In this document: positions 17,384-25,811 of the stretch, piece by piece
Layout: each line of letters opens with the position of its first letter
Numbering within the stretch: the stretch's first letter is position 1
Origin: Streptomyces roseofulvus
GTDB lineage: Bacteria; Actinomycetota; Actinomycetes; Streptomycetales; Streptomycetaceae
Assembly (NCBI RefSeq): GCF_039534915.1
Contig: NZ_BAAAWE010000001.1
Location: 7,936,001-8,000,000 of the forward strand
Length of the DNA stretch: 64,000 bases
Reading direction: 5' to 3'
Position numbers and translations under genes: made by a program
Notes under the pieces: model-generated
Databases searched by the model: none
Seen by the model: only the letters and a program-made list of their open reading frames with translations
What the model was told of the DNA's origin: nothing

Positions 17384-17899
17384 CTACTCGTACGACACGT
17401 CAGGGGCCTGCCGGATCATCCGCATGAGACCCGCATCGCTCGCGAAGCCGAACTCCTCGTACAACGGCGCCGCTTCCTCGCTGGCGTGGAGTTCGAACAG
17501 CGTGACGCCGTCCTGCCACAGGTGCTCCACCAGCGCGGACACGACCGCCCGAGCGTACCCGCGGCGCCGGTAGGCGGGTTCGGTGGCGACGGCGTGGACG
17601 CGGGCGGCCAGCCCGCGGGGATAGCCGGGACCCGGCAGGACCCGATGGGTCAGTGCGAGAGCGCAGGCGGCGAGCCCGCCGCCAGGCGCGTCGACGACGA
17701 AGGCGCGGGCATCCCCGGCCGGCCCGAGCCTCCCGGCCAGGTGCTCACGGCAGACGTCGAGCCATGCCTCCCCCAGAGGCTGGGACAGGACGTACGCGGA
17801 ACGCAGCCTGGCGATCTCGCCGGCATCGGCCGGGACGGCCGGCCGGACCGGGCGGGTGGAAGGGGAGGGGGCTGCGGAGGGGCCGGAGGAGCGGGGCAT
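17384..17899 (-). CDS. GNAT family N-acetyltransferase
   Basis: This is a single-domain GNAT acetyltransferase of 171 residues. The acetyl-CoA loop is in VHAVATEPAYRRRGYARAVV, with the R/Q-x-x-G-x-A pattern, and a final motif B helix ends with YEEFGFASDAGLMRMI. The start is the ATG of MPRSSG because AGGAGG lies 7 nt upstream; the frame could be read further but only as a shadow of the VOC gene. It is divergent from the VOC gene at 18 kb. The substrate is unknown. Confidence 0.9.
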   Translation of the reverse strand: MPRSSGPSAAPSPSTRPVRPAVPADAGEIARLRSAYVLSQPLGEAWLDVCREHLAGRLGPAGDARAFVVDAPGGGLAACALALTHRVLPGPGYPRGLAARVHAVATEPAYRRRGYARAVVSALVEHLWQDGVTLFELHASEEAAPLYEEFGFASDAGLMRMIRQAPDVSYE

Positions 17900-18031
17900 C
17901 GAGGGGCCTCCTGAGGGGGTCGGCGTGGGGGTCGGCGCGGGGGTCGCCTGGAGTGTCGAGCGCGAGCAGGCGGCCGCGTCCTCGGTATACCAGTGCTCTC
18001 GAAGACCGCGCTCGCCAGAGGGAGAACCGTC

Positions 18032-18469
18032 ATGACGCTTCAGCGCATGGACAACGTCGGCATCGTCGTCGAGGACCTGGACGCCGCCATCGCCTTCTTC
18101 TCCGAGCTGGGGATGGAAGTCGAAGGGAGGATGCGGATCGAAGGACTCTTCGCGGATCAGGCGGTCGGACTCGACGGCGTCCGGAGCGAGATCGCGATGA
18201 TGCGGACGCCGGACGGCCACGGCAAGCTGGAGCTCGCGCAGTACCACGCTCCCGCGGCGATCGGCGGGGGAGCGCACCACCCGCCGAACACCCTGGGCCT
18301 GCACCGGGTCATGTTCGCCGTCGACGACATCGACGACACCCTCACCCGCCTGCGTTCCCACGGCGCCGAACTGCTCGGCCAAGTGGCCCGCTACGAGGAC
18401 GTCTACCGTCTCTGCTATCTCCGCGGCCCCTCGGGCATCATCCTCGCCCTGGCGGAACGCATCGGCTGA
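18032..18469 (+). CDS. VOC family (glyoxalase-like) protein
   Basis: This 145-residue VOC protein has the two beta-alpha-beta-beta-beta modules: MDNVGIVVEDLDAAIAFFSE and, after NTLGLHRVMFAVDDIDDT, the second module ending GPSGIILALAERIG. Metal ligands of the His/Glu type fall at the expected strand starts. GAGGGAGA precedes the ATG by 7 nt. The gene converges on the TetR gene with about 20 nt between stops. Confidence 0.9.
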   Translation: MTLQRMDNVGIVVEDLDAAIAFFSELGMEVEGRMRIEGLFADQAVGLDGVRSEIAMMRTPDGHGKLELAQYHAPAAIGGGAHHPPNTLGLHRVMFAVDDIDDTLTRLRSHGAELLGQVARYEDVYRLCYLRGPSGIILALAERIG

Positions 18470-18490
18470 AACGCCCCGGGCTCTCCGCTC

Positions 18491-19087
18491 TCACCCCAAC
18501 TGCTCGAACGCCACATCGGCATCGGCGACGGCCTCGGGGTGGACGTCGACGGCGGTCCGGCCGTCGGCGATCTTCTGCCAGTTGGTCCGGGCGAGCACCC
18601 GCTGGACGGCGAGCACCTGCGCGGCTCGCAGGCGCGCCTGGATGCCGTCGCCGAGGGCATCCGCCAGAGCCTCCTCGTCCTCGAGCTGGTACTGCGTGAG
18701 CCGTGCGGCCAGGCTCGGCGTGGCGAACACCAGCCGGTGGAACGCCACCACCTCGGGATGGTCGTTGAGACCGGTGACGGGATCGAAGCGGTCGAGCCCG
18801 GCCCGGAAGTGCCGGTGCAGCGCCGTCACCGGCCCGGCGTCGGGCGCACGGTCCCGTACGACCCGCGCGGCCTCGCCCTGGTGGTCCGCGAACCGGTGCA
18901 GCACGAGGTCTTCCTTGCTGGGGAAGTACCGGAAGAGGGTCGGTTTCGAGACCTCGGCGGCCGCGGCGATCTCGTTGACCGAGACCCCGTCGAAGCCTCG
19001 CTCCAGGAACAGCGCGACGGCCGCGTCGCCGATGGCGTCACGCGTCCGCTCCTTCTTCCGGTCCCGCAGTCGCGTCGGCTCGCTCAT
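18491..19087 (-). CDS. TetR family transcriptional regulator
   Basis: This is a 198-residue TetR-type repressor. The helix-turn-helix is in VSVNEIAAAAEVSKPTLFRY and then FPSKEDLVLHRF, residues about 35-65, followed by a variable helical ligand domain. It is transcribed divergently from the NmrA-type reductase gene across a 54-nt AT-rich gap that contains two direct repeats, the likely operator. The simplest model is that it represses both itself and the reductase until a ligand binds. Confidence 0.93.
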   Translation of the reverse strand: MSEPTRLRDRKKERTRDAIGDAAVALFLERGFDGVSVNEIAAAAEVSKPTLFRYFPSKEDLVLHRFADHQGEAARVVRDRAPDAGPVTALHRHFRAGLDRFDPVTGLNDHPEVVAFHRLVFATPSLAARLTQYQLEDEEALADALGDGIQARLRAAQVLAVQRVLARTNWQKIADGRTAVDVHPEAVADADVAFEQLG

Positions 19088-19096
19088 CTGCCCACC

Positions 19097-19140
19097 GTAA
19101 CATTTTTTACCGGGTTGCATTTTTAACCGAGTAACGTTTT
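19097..19140. promoter_or_regulatory. Putative TetR operator with 17-bp-period repeats
   Basis: This is an unusually AT-rich stretch between the TetR and reductase genes. Two near copies, CATTTTTTACCGGGT and CATTTTTAACCGAGT, lie 17 bases apart. Each is flanked by GTAAC or GAGTAAC. Short inverted ends (GTAA...TTAC, GGTT...AACC) overlap them. The spacing of about 1.5 helical turns fits two TetR dimers binding offset faces. Confidence 0.6.
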
Positions 19141-19141
19141 C

Positions 19142-20029
19142 ATGGCCGGCATGCAGCAGACAGACACCTCTCCCGCGCTGGTCACCGGCGCGACGGGCCG
19201 GGTCGGCCGCCTCGTCGTCGACCGACTCCTCGACGCCGGCGTACCCGTCCGCGCCCTCGTCCGCCGTCCCGAGGCCGCGGCGCTGTTCCCGCCGAAGGTC
19301 GAGGTCGTCACCGGCGACCTCACCGCGCCCGAGACGCTCGACCCGGCGCTGAAGGGCGCACGTGCGGTCTTCCTCGTCTGGACCGCCCCGCCTCGGACCA
19401 CCGAGGCGGTCGTCGAACGACTCGCGGCCCACGTGCGGCAGGTCGTCTTCCTCTCCTCCCCGCACCAGACGCCCCACCCCTTCTTCCAGCAGCCCAATCC
19501 CCTCAAGGCGCTGCACGCCGACATCGAGCGCCTCCTGGCGGCCGCCGATCTCAGGACGACGCTCCTCCGGCCGGGCATGTTCGCGTCGAACGCCCTGGCC
19601 TGGTGGGCACCCGCCATCCAGGCCGGCGACGTCGTGCGGTGGCCCCATGGCGCCGCCGAGTCGGCCCCGATCGACGACCGCGACATCGCGGCCGTAGCGG
19701 CACGCACGCTCGGCGACGACACCTACGCCGGAGGCGACTACGTCCTCACGGGCCCCGAATCCCTGACCCAGGCGGCGCAGTTGGACGTCATCGGCGACGC
19801 CCTGGGACGCCGGATCGCCTTCGAGGAGATCACACCGGACGCGTTTCGAAGCCTGTGGCAGGGCACGGCCCCCGGCGCGGCGATCGACATGCTGCTCGCC
19901 GCCTGGAGCGCGGCCGTCGGCCGGCCCGCGTACCTGACCACCGCGGTGTCCGACATCCTCGGCACACCGCCACGAACGTTCCGCCGGTGGGCCGTCGACC
20001 ACGCCACGGCCTTCACACAGCGCCTCTGA
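19142..20029 (+). CDS. NmrA-like NAD(P)-binding reductase
   Basis: This is an atypical short-chain reductase of the NmrA/HSCARG or QorB type (295 residues). The Rossmann motif is ALVTGATGRVGRLVVDRL near residues 12-28, and RALVRRP follows the second strand, as in NADP-binding members. The C-terminal half (QLDVIGDALGRRIAFEEITP) is the NmrA-family substrate part. There is no Shine-Dalgarno before the ATG; TAACGT lies 4 nt upstream, so the transcript may be leaderless, or translation may begin at the ATG three codons later. It is divergent from its probable TetR repressor. Confidence 0.88.
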   Translation: MAGMQQTDTSPALVTGATGRVGRLVVDRLLDAGVPVRALVRRPEAAALFPPKVEVVTGDLTAPETLDPALKGARAVFLVWTAPPRTTEAVVERLAAHVRQVVFLSSPHQTPHPFFQQPNPLKALHADIERLLAAADLRTTLLRPGMFASNALAWWAPAIQAGDVVRWPHGAAESAPIDDRDIAAVAARTLGDDTYAGGDYVLTGPESLTQAAQLDVIGDALGRRIAFEEITPDAFRSLWQGTAPGAAIDMLLAAWSAAVGRPAYLTTAVSDILGTPPRTFRRWAVDHATAFTQRL

Positions 20030-20149
20030 GTCACTTCGCCGCCGCGTCCGGTGCACCGGGGCTCACGCGGGGCGTCGTCCACGTGAGGCCCGGTGAGCGG
20101 GGAGCGCGGCGAGGACGGCGAGGACGGCGAGGCGACAGTAGACGGTTGC

Positions 20150-20725
20150 TCAGAGTTTGCCTTGCACGAGAACCGTGCGATGCCCCCCGAGCGCGCGGGA
20201 GAGACCTTCGAGGAACGCGGGACTGACGTCGGGCCAGTCCCAGAACACGAAACCGAGATACCCGAAGGCGAAGTAGTCATCCGACCAGGTCCACGCGGCC
20301 AGGTCGGCAGAGCGCCGGCAGTGCGCGCAGGCGACGGCCGCGCTGCCTGTGTCGCTCCAGGCGTCGATGGCCTCACCGAACGGCTCCCACGCGCCTTCGA
20401 TCTCCTCCAGCCGGTCGGTGTAGAAGTCCGCCCGCCCGGCACAGTGGGGACACACCGCGAACATGGGCTCGCCCTGACCGCAGCTGAAGACGCTGCGGCC
20501 GGTCTCGATCGCGAGTCCGTCGCTGGGCTCCCAGTCCTCCTGGCCGACCGCCTTGGCCCAGGAGGGACCAGGCGCATGCCCGGACGGTGCCCCGAGCACA
20601 CAGTCGGTGAGCTCGGCCCGCACGATCCCCTCCCTGACCAGCCAGTCGCGTCCGATGTCTGCCAGGGTCCGGGCGTCCGCCTGCGTCGCGTCGAGGTCGA
20701 CGACGGTCTGAAAGTAGATCCCCAT
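20150..20725 (-). CDS. Hypothetical protein with two CxxC motifs
   Basis: I do not recognise a named family. The 191-residue protein has an N-terminal domain beginning GIYFQTVVDLDATQADART, then VCPHCAG and VACAHCRRS about 40 residues apart, which could bind one zinc ion. The C-terminus is aromatic (DYFAFGYLGFVFWDWPD). It has no signal peptide or membrane helix. It stands alone, convergent with the reductase gene. Confidence 0.8.
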   Translation of the reverse strand: MGIYFQTVVDLDATQADARTLADIGRDWLVREGIVRAELTDCVLGAPSGHAPGPSWAKAVGQEDWEPSDGLAIETGRSVFSCGQGEPMFAVCPHCAGRADFYTDRLEEIEGAWEPFGEAIDAWSDTGSAAVACAHCRRSADLAAWTWSDDYFAFGYLGFVFWDWPDVSPAFLEGLSRALGGHRTVLVQGKL

Positions 20726-20794
20726 GAGGGAAGACTAGGACGGCGGCCGTGCGCCACGCGCCGCGGGGATCGGCTGCGCCTCATGGGGTTGTGG

Positions 20795-22015
20795 CTATGA
20801 AGCCTCGGGCCACGCGAGCCTCCGTGCCCGGTGGGCCCCGGTCGCGAGCACCATCAGGACGGCCGCAAGGCCGCCCAGCGTCATGACCGTCGACGGCGAG
20901 GAGCGATCGAGGACGGTCCCTCCGGCCAGGGCTCCGATGGAGATGGTCGCCTGGAACGAGGCGGTGAAGAGGACGGAGGACGCCTCGGGGGCGCCGGGCG
21001 CGGCCTTGGCGAACCACGTCTGCGAGCAGACCGGGACGGCCCCGTAGGCAGCACCCCAGACGATCAGCAGCGCCAGCGCCCCCACCTTCGAACCGCCGAG
21101 AACGGGCAGGAGCAGGGTCGCACCGGCGATCGACGCGCCGACCGCGGCGAAGGTGGCCCGCGGATGGCGTCCCACCCAGGATCCTCCGACGAAGTTGCCG
21201 GCGATGCCGGCCGCCCCGTAGATGAGCAGAGAGACCGTGAGGAGGCCCGAACCCACGTGGGTCACCTGCTCCAGGAAGGGAGCGACGTACGTGTACGTGC
21301 CGAAGTGAGCGAGCACGATGAGGAAGGTGGTCACCAGGGCGAAGCGGGTGTGGACGTTCCGGAGCATGCCGCCGAGGAGGTCGAGCCGTGTCGACCGGTG
21401 GGAGGGGAGCGGCGGGACGACCGCGAGCAGCAGGGCGAGGACGGCCAGCGTGAAGCCGCCCACGGCGAGGAAAGCCGTCCGCCAGCCCGCGATGTCCCCG
21501 ATGAACGTGCCCAGCGGTACCCCGAGGACGGAGCCGAGCGGGACCGCGGAGAAGATCACCGCGGTCGCGCGGCCCACAGACGCGGCAGGCACCAACTGGC
21601 CGGCGAGTCCGGCTCCGATGGACCAGAACCCGCCGATGGTGACCCCCACCATGACGCGGGAGATCAGGACGGTCCCATAGCCCGACGCGACGGCGGCCAG
21701 GAAGTTGGCCAGCGCCAGCAGGAGGAGGAACGCGCCCAGCATGATCCGTCGGTCGACACGCCCTGTGGCCACGGTGACCAGAGGGGCGGAGATCGCGGCC
21801 AGGAATCCGGGCATGGTCATCATGAGGCCGGCCATTCCGTCGGAGACGGTGAAACTCGATCCGATCGACGTGAGCAGCCCGATGGGGAGAATTTCCGTGG
21901 TGACGATGGAGAAGATCCCCGCCGTCACCGAAAGGACAGCCAGCCAGGAAAGCAGGGGAGAGCGGTCCGGCGGTACGGAGGTGGAGGAAAGGGAGGAAGT
22001 GGTGGCTGCAGACAT
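20795..22015 (-). CDS. MFS transporter, DHA1 (AraJ/NepI-like) type
   Basis: This 406-residue transporter has 12 predicted helices. The start LLSWLAVLSVTAGIFSIVTT and the loop VATGRVDRRIMLG, with a shortened A motif, resemble the DHA1 sugar or purine-nucleoside efflux group. SVGRATAVIFSAVPLGSVLG matches the helix-4/5 antiporter motif of that group. I chose the ATG of MSAATTSS, which lacks a strong ribosome site but begins at the family's usual position; the frame extends further upstream only as non-conserved sequence. Probable role: export of a small metabolite or drug. Confidence 0.92.
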   Translation of the reverse strand: MSAATTSSLSSTSVPPDRSPLLSWLAVLSVTAGIFSIVTTEILPIGLLTSIGSSFTVSDGMAGLMMTMPGFLAAISAPLVTVATGRVDRRIMLGAFLLLLALANFLAAVASGYGTVLISRVMVGVTIGGFWSIGAGLAGQLVPAASVGRATAVIFSAVPLGSVLGVPLGTFIGDIAGWRTAFLAVGGFTLAVLALLLAVVPPLPSHRSTRLDLLGGMLRNVHTRFALVTTFLIVLAHFGTYTYVAPFLEQVTHVGSGLLTVSLLIYGAAGIAGNFVGGSWVGRHPRATFAAVGASIAGATLLLPVLGGSKVGALALLIVWGAAYGAVPVCSQTWFAKAAPGAPEASSVLFTASFQATISIGALAGGTVLDRSSPSTVMTLGGLAAVLMVLATGAHRARRLAWPEAS

Positions 22016-22103
22016 GAGTCCTGTCCTGAACGGGGCATCACAGGGGGGAAGGTGACTTCCAGTCCAGCAGGAAAGGGCACCGGCCTCTGGCGGATTTTCG
22101 ACA

Positions 22104-22534
22104 TCAACGAGGCCGAGTACTGAGGAACCGCTGTGCGGCCTCGACCGCTGCCCTCTTGAGTTCCTCGACGGAGACTCCCCAGCTCTCCTCCCACGAGGCG
22201 AGGTCCCGCGCGCACCGGACGAGGGGTTCGAGTTCCCTGGGGTGGCCGAGGTCATCGGCGATGTCGGCGTGGATGCGGTGAGCGCCGACGGCGGCATCCA
22301 GTGACCCGTCGGAGATCTGACCGGCGATCCAGTAGGCCAACGCCCATTTCACGGCGCGCGGGTCCGAGGGCGGGTGGAGGAGCAGCCCCAATTCGTCGAG
22401 CACCTGGTCGAAGAGGTGCGGGGCCTCGGGTTCCTCGCTGCGCAGGAGCCCGGCCAGCAAGGCCAGGGAGGGGCTGTCGACGCCGGCGATCAGGGCGTCC
22501 AGACCAGCCGCTGCAGGGCGTCGCCGCGGGTCAT
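22104..22534 (-). pseudogene. Frameshifted small hypothetical gene
   Basis: The 3' part encodes a helical protein (SLALLAGLLRSEEPEAP, WALAYWIAGQISDG, SWGVSVEELKRAAVEAAQRF) but has no ATG or GTG. A good ATG further upstream begins MTRGDALQRLV, then the frame breaks: the reading continues as ...DALIAGVDSPSLALL only after shifting by two bases near 22505. The joined product would be about 140 residues. I do not know the function. Either the gene is inactivated or the sequence has an indel error there. Confidence 0.6.
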
Positions 22535-22579
22535 CGCCGTCTTCTCGGAATCCTCGGGTGTGTTGGGGGGGTCTGGGAG

Positions 22580-23308
22580 ATGATCTCCGGCATGGCTGAG
22601 GGCATGGAGGCGGGAGTGGGGCCGGCGGCGCGGGACGACGGTGCCGCGGGCTGGCGCGCCCGGTTGGGCTGGGCCTTCGGCCTCGTATCCGACGACCCCG
22701 GGGAGCGAACGGCTGCCCTGGCGCATCTGGACGGGGCCAGGAAGAACGTGCGGGCGGCTTGTGACCGCATGAACGAACTGTGGCACCTCACCAGCCCCCT
22801 CGGGCCGGAAGAGCAGTACAGGGAGCCGGCCTTCGGGCGGGCGCGCGAGGTGTACAGGGACATGTGCGACCGTTCCCTGCCCGAAGCGCTGTGGGTCGGC
22901 GGGGACGCCCTCGGGCCGAGGCTTCCCTATGCGCTGCTCTTTCTGGAATGGGAGGCTCGGTTTCCCCGCGAGTGGACACGGCATGCGAAGGAATGGGGCA
23001 CGAAGCAGTCGCTCATCCGTCACGTCGCCGCAGTCGACCACGATCCGCCGACGCGGGCGAAACTCGTCGACCTTGTCGAGGTCGTCGTCCATCGGGCCCA
23101 CCGCTGCAAGGACCGCGAGTACGTGCGCGTCGCGCGAGCGGTCGACGGCGAGGACCTCCGCCGCAGGCTCGACGGGGCCGCGGCCTCCGACAACCCATGG
23201 GCCCGACTGCACGCCGGCTACGTCCTCCGGCTTCTCGATCAACCCGAGGTGCCGAACACCCGGCACGTCTGGCGCACCTGGATCCGGGACGCGTCCGAGA
23301 CACCGTGA
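22580..23308 (+). CDS. Hypothetical protein
   Basis: This 242-residue soluble protein is of unknown family. It is rich in Arg, Trp and Leu with helix-forming segments such as ARKNVRAACDRMNELWHL and AKLVDLVEVVVHRAHRC. The sequence ARLHAGYVLRLLDQ near the end suggests HEAT-like helical pairs. Either of two ATGs (22580 or 22592) may be used; the first has GGGGGG 8 nt upstream. It is divergent from the frameshifted gene on the minus strand. Confidence 0.72.
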   Translation: MISGMAEGMEAGVGPAARDDGAAGWRARLGWAFGLVSDDPGERTAALAHLDGARKNVRAACDRMNELWHLTSPLGPEEQYREPAFGRAREVYRDMCDRSLPEALWVGGDALGPRLPYALLFLEWEARFPREWTRHAKEWGTKQSLIRHVAAVDHDPPTRAKLVDLVEVVVHRAHRCKDREYVRVARAVDGEDLRRRLDGAAASDNPWARLHAGYVLRLLDQPEVPNTRHVWRTWIRDASETP

Positions 23309-23442
23309 GTCCTCCCCGGCCCGCGGGCAGTTTGGGCCGCTCGCACACGCCGAAGGGAAAGGGGGTACGGCCGGCGTGCGCCTCGTGAGGAGAGGGTGCG
23401 GCGACGGCCGGACGGTGACGCAGGAGGTGGGTGCCGCGGCGA

Positions 23443-23543
23443 TCAGCGGGTGGTGCGGCCGCCGTTGAGAAAGAGCGTCCGGCCGTTGGCCCGCCGGCCG
23501 TCGAGCAGCAGGTGGCGGACCCACGGCACGATGTCGGCCAGCC
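23443..23543 (-). pseudogene. C-terminal remnant of a short-chain dehydrogenase
   Basis: About 33 codons read GLADIVPWVRHLLLDGRR and then ANGRTLFLNGGRTTR before a stop. This is the typical end of a short-chain dehydrogenase/reductase: the helix after the catalytic core, then the NGxTLxxNGG strand. There is no Rossmann fold or catalytic Tyr-Lys upstream; the sequence instead switches into the ABC-permease remnant in a different frame. It looks like the scar of a deletion. Confidence 0.6.
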
Positions 23544-24403
23544 CGCCGCCAGGGCCGAGGTCGGCGACGGGCGGGAGGCCCGGACCGCCGGATAGAGGCC
23601 GGCGACCGTACCCATCGCCAGGGTCGCGGCCAAGCCCGCACCCGCCGCCCACGGCGGGACCACCCAGGGCAACCCACCGATGGCCGCGTACGCACCCGTC
23701 GCCGCCGCGCCCAGTGCCACTCCGGCGACACCTCCGAGGCCGGACAGCATCAGGGACTCCGTGACGAACTGGATCCGGATCTGGCCGCGCGTCGCCCCGA
23801 GCGAGCGGCGGAGGCCGATCTCGTGGCGGCGTTCGAGGACCGAGATGATCACTGTGTTGGCGACGCCGACACCGCCCACGAGCAGGGCGATCCCGCCGAG
23901 CCCCAGGAGCGGCGTGGAGAAGGCCCCCTCGGTCGCCGTCTTCGCCTTCAGCGCCTCGGACGGGTCGCTCACCGCGACGTTCTGCGGGTTCCGCGGGGCG
24001 ATCGTCGGGGCGAGAAGCCGCTGGACCTGGCGGGGACGGAGGTGTCCGTGGACCGCTCGTACACCGCCGTGGGGTGGCCGTCGAAGCCGAGGAGCCGCTG
24101 GGCGCTCTCCCAGCCGACGAGGGCCGAGCGCTCGATCTCAGGGGCGAGCGGGAGCGGGTCGAGGATGCCGACGACGGTGATGTACCGGTCGTCGATCCAG
24201 ACCTGCCGGCCCAGCCGGTCGATGCCGAGGTGTTCGGCGGCGACGTGGCCGACGACCACGGCCGGACAGCGGCCGTTGGCCGCGGTCAGCCAGGTGCCGG
24301 ACGCCGTCGGGCCGCGGAGCACGGCGAGGAGACCCTCCGGCGTCGCCGCCTTCACGGCGGTGCCGCCGGTCTCCTCCTCCGGGATCATCTGCGAGCGGCG
24401 CAC
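23541..24403 (-). pseudogene. ABC transporter permease (MacB/FtsX type) remnant
   Basis: Two frames together encode the middle and end of a MacB-like permease. The first part is a periplasmic-domain fragment (VVVGHVAAEHLGIDRLGRQV, SALVGWESAQRLLG). After a frame break near 24028 the reading resumes with QRLLAPTIAPRNPQ and goes into the FtsX domain: LGGIALLVGGVGVANTVIIS, ERRHEIGLRRSLGATRGQIR, and helices ending GLYPAVRASRPSPTSALAAG, the normal family terminus. The first membrane helix and N-terminus (about 40 residues or more) are absent, and no ATPase gene is adjacent. It is non-functional as written. Confidence 0.8.
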
Positions 24404-24510
24404 GGAGTGCCGCAGGTGGTGGGCGGGGAAGGGGTTTGAGTGAACTGTCGGTGCGTCAGATAAGGGGGAGACCCGCGCCCCGTCCCACCCCCCTCATTGG
24501 AGGTCCATCC

Positions 24511-25206
24511 ATGCGCCGCAGTGTCACCCTGCTCCTCGCCGGAGTGCTTCTCGCCGGTACGGGCGCCCTCCCCGCCACCGCGCAGGCCGCGTCCCGTGAC
24601 GCCTCGGCGGGCGTGCCCCGGCCGGTCGTGTTCGTCCACGGCCGCAACGCCGGCCCCGGCGTCTGGGGGTCGCTGACGCAGCGCCTGACCGCCGCCGGGA
24701 CGCCTGCCGACCGGATCTTCGCGTGGAGCTACGACTCGTCGCAGTCGACCAACGAGGTGCTGGCCGGCCGGCTCGCCGCCTACGTCGACGACGTGCTGCG
24801 GCGCACGGGGGCCGACCAGGTGGACCTCGTGGCGCACAGCCTGGGCTCGCTGCCGACGCGCTGGTACGTGAAGTACGGCGGCGCGGCCAAGGTCCGCAAC
24901 TGGGTCTCGCTCGCCGGCCCCAACCACGGCACCAGCCTCGCGTGGGCCTGCGCCCTGTGGGACCAGGGCTGCCGGGACATGACGCCCGGCTCGTACGTGG
25001 TGTCCCGCCTGAACGAGGGCGACGAGACGCCGGGCGACGTCCGCTACACCACGTTCTGGTCCGCCGGCGACGGCCAGATCCTCCCCACCAGCAGTACCGC
25101 CCTGTCGGGAGCGCGCAACGTGCAGGTGGCCGACATGGGCCACAACGACCTGCTCGGCGACGCGGGCGTCGCGGAGCAGGTCCTCGCCACGCTGACCGCT
25201 CCGTGA
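24511..25206 (+). CDS. Secreted lipase/esterase (alpha/beta hydrolase)
   Basis: This exported serine hydrolase of 231 residues resembles Streptomyces class-2 triacylglycerol lipases. A Sec signal peptide (about residues 1-27, RRSVTLLLAGVLLAG, ending AQAAS) is followed by FVHGRNAGPG (oxyanion segment), the nucleophile Ser110 in VDLVAHSLGSLPT, and a late His in DMGHNDLL. Cys pairs CALW and GCRD can form a disulfide in the mature enzyme. TTGGAGG precedes the ATG by 7 nt. A perfect 15-bp hairpin just after the stop ends the transcript. Confidence 0.93.
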   Translation: MRRSVTLLLAGVLLAGTGALPATAQAASRDASAGVPRPVVFVHGRNAGPGVWGSLTQRLTAAGTPADRIFAWSYDSSQSTNEVLAGRLAAYVDDVLRRTGADQVDLVAHSLGSLPTRWYVKYGGAAKVRNWVSLAGPNHGTSLAWACALWDQGCRDMTPGSYVVSRLNEGDETPGDVRYTTFWSAGDGQILPTSSTALSGARNVQVADMGHNDLLGDAGVAEQVLATLTAP

Positions 25207-25210
25207 GCCG

Positions 25211-25245
25211 GCCCCGCGGGAGGGCCACTCGCCCTCCCGCGGGGC
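25211..25245 (+). terminator. Strong hairpin terminator after the lipase gene
   Basis: A perfect 15-bp stem (GCCCCGCGGGAGGGC) with a 5-nt loop, starting 5 nt after the lipase stop. There is no U-tract, as is common in Streptomyces. Because it is symmetric it could also stop transcription of the convergent AOC-barrel gene. Confidence 0.75.
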
Positions 25246-25297
25246 GCGGTGAGTCACGATCCGGCGAGAGCCGCTCGCACGGCCTCGCCGACCGTTC

Positions 25298-25771
25298 TCA
25301 GCGCAGGATCTCGAGCCGGACCCGCTCGTCCGGTGTCGCGATGTCCCAGAAACGGGCGATGCCCCGCGCGTTGCGGTAGACGCCCGTACCGCCGGTGATG
25401 GCCATGTCGAGGGACGCCGTTCCCTTCGTCCACACCGACTGCAGCGTCAGGGAACCCTGTTCGACCTCCATGGTGATCAGGCACTGCGAGGTCGTCTTCT
25501 CGCCGTCAAGGTGAATCACCTGGCACTGTCCGCCGCCGCGTCCGATGCTCCGGCCGTCCTCGACGGCGGTCCCGGAGTACACGTCCATGTCGCCCAGGCT
25601 CGGCCCCGCGGGGCCGAGGTCGACGGCGGTGTACTGGTCGTTGCGGACCGCGACCTCGATGATCTCGGGCTTCTTGGGGGTCTCGGCCCCCGCGCCCTCG
25701 ACCCCCCACAGGCCGACCGCGACCGCGGCGAGCGCCGCCGCGGTGAACCTCTTCCTCTTGGTGGTCGTCAT
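25298..25771 (-). CDS. Secreted AOC-barrel/dirigent-like protein
   Basis: This is a 157-residue exported protein with a signal peptide (RKRFTAAALAAVAVGLWGVE, ending GAGA). The rest forms a beta-barrel pattern resembling the allene-oxide-cyclase/dirigent-like fold: SLGDMDVYSGTAVEDGRSIG, CLITMEVEQGSLTLQSV, DMAITGGTGVYRNARGIARF. Such barrels bind small hydrophobic compounds. It is the third gene behind wrbA and the SnoaL gene and may belong to the same ECF41-controlled transcript. Confidence 0.85.
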   Translation of the reverse strand: MTTTKRKRFTAAALAAVAVGLWGVEGAGAETPKKPEIIEVAVRNDQYTAVDLGPAGPSLGDMDVYSGTAVEDGRSIGRGGGQCQVIHLDGEKTTSQCLITMEVEQGSLTLQSVWTKGTASLDMAITGGTGVYRNARGIARFWDIATPDERVRLEILR

Positions 25772-25811
25772 CCGTGCTCCTCAGGTGAAAGATGGCTGAT
25801 TGGGAAAGAAG

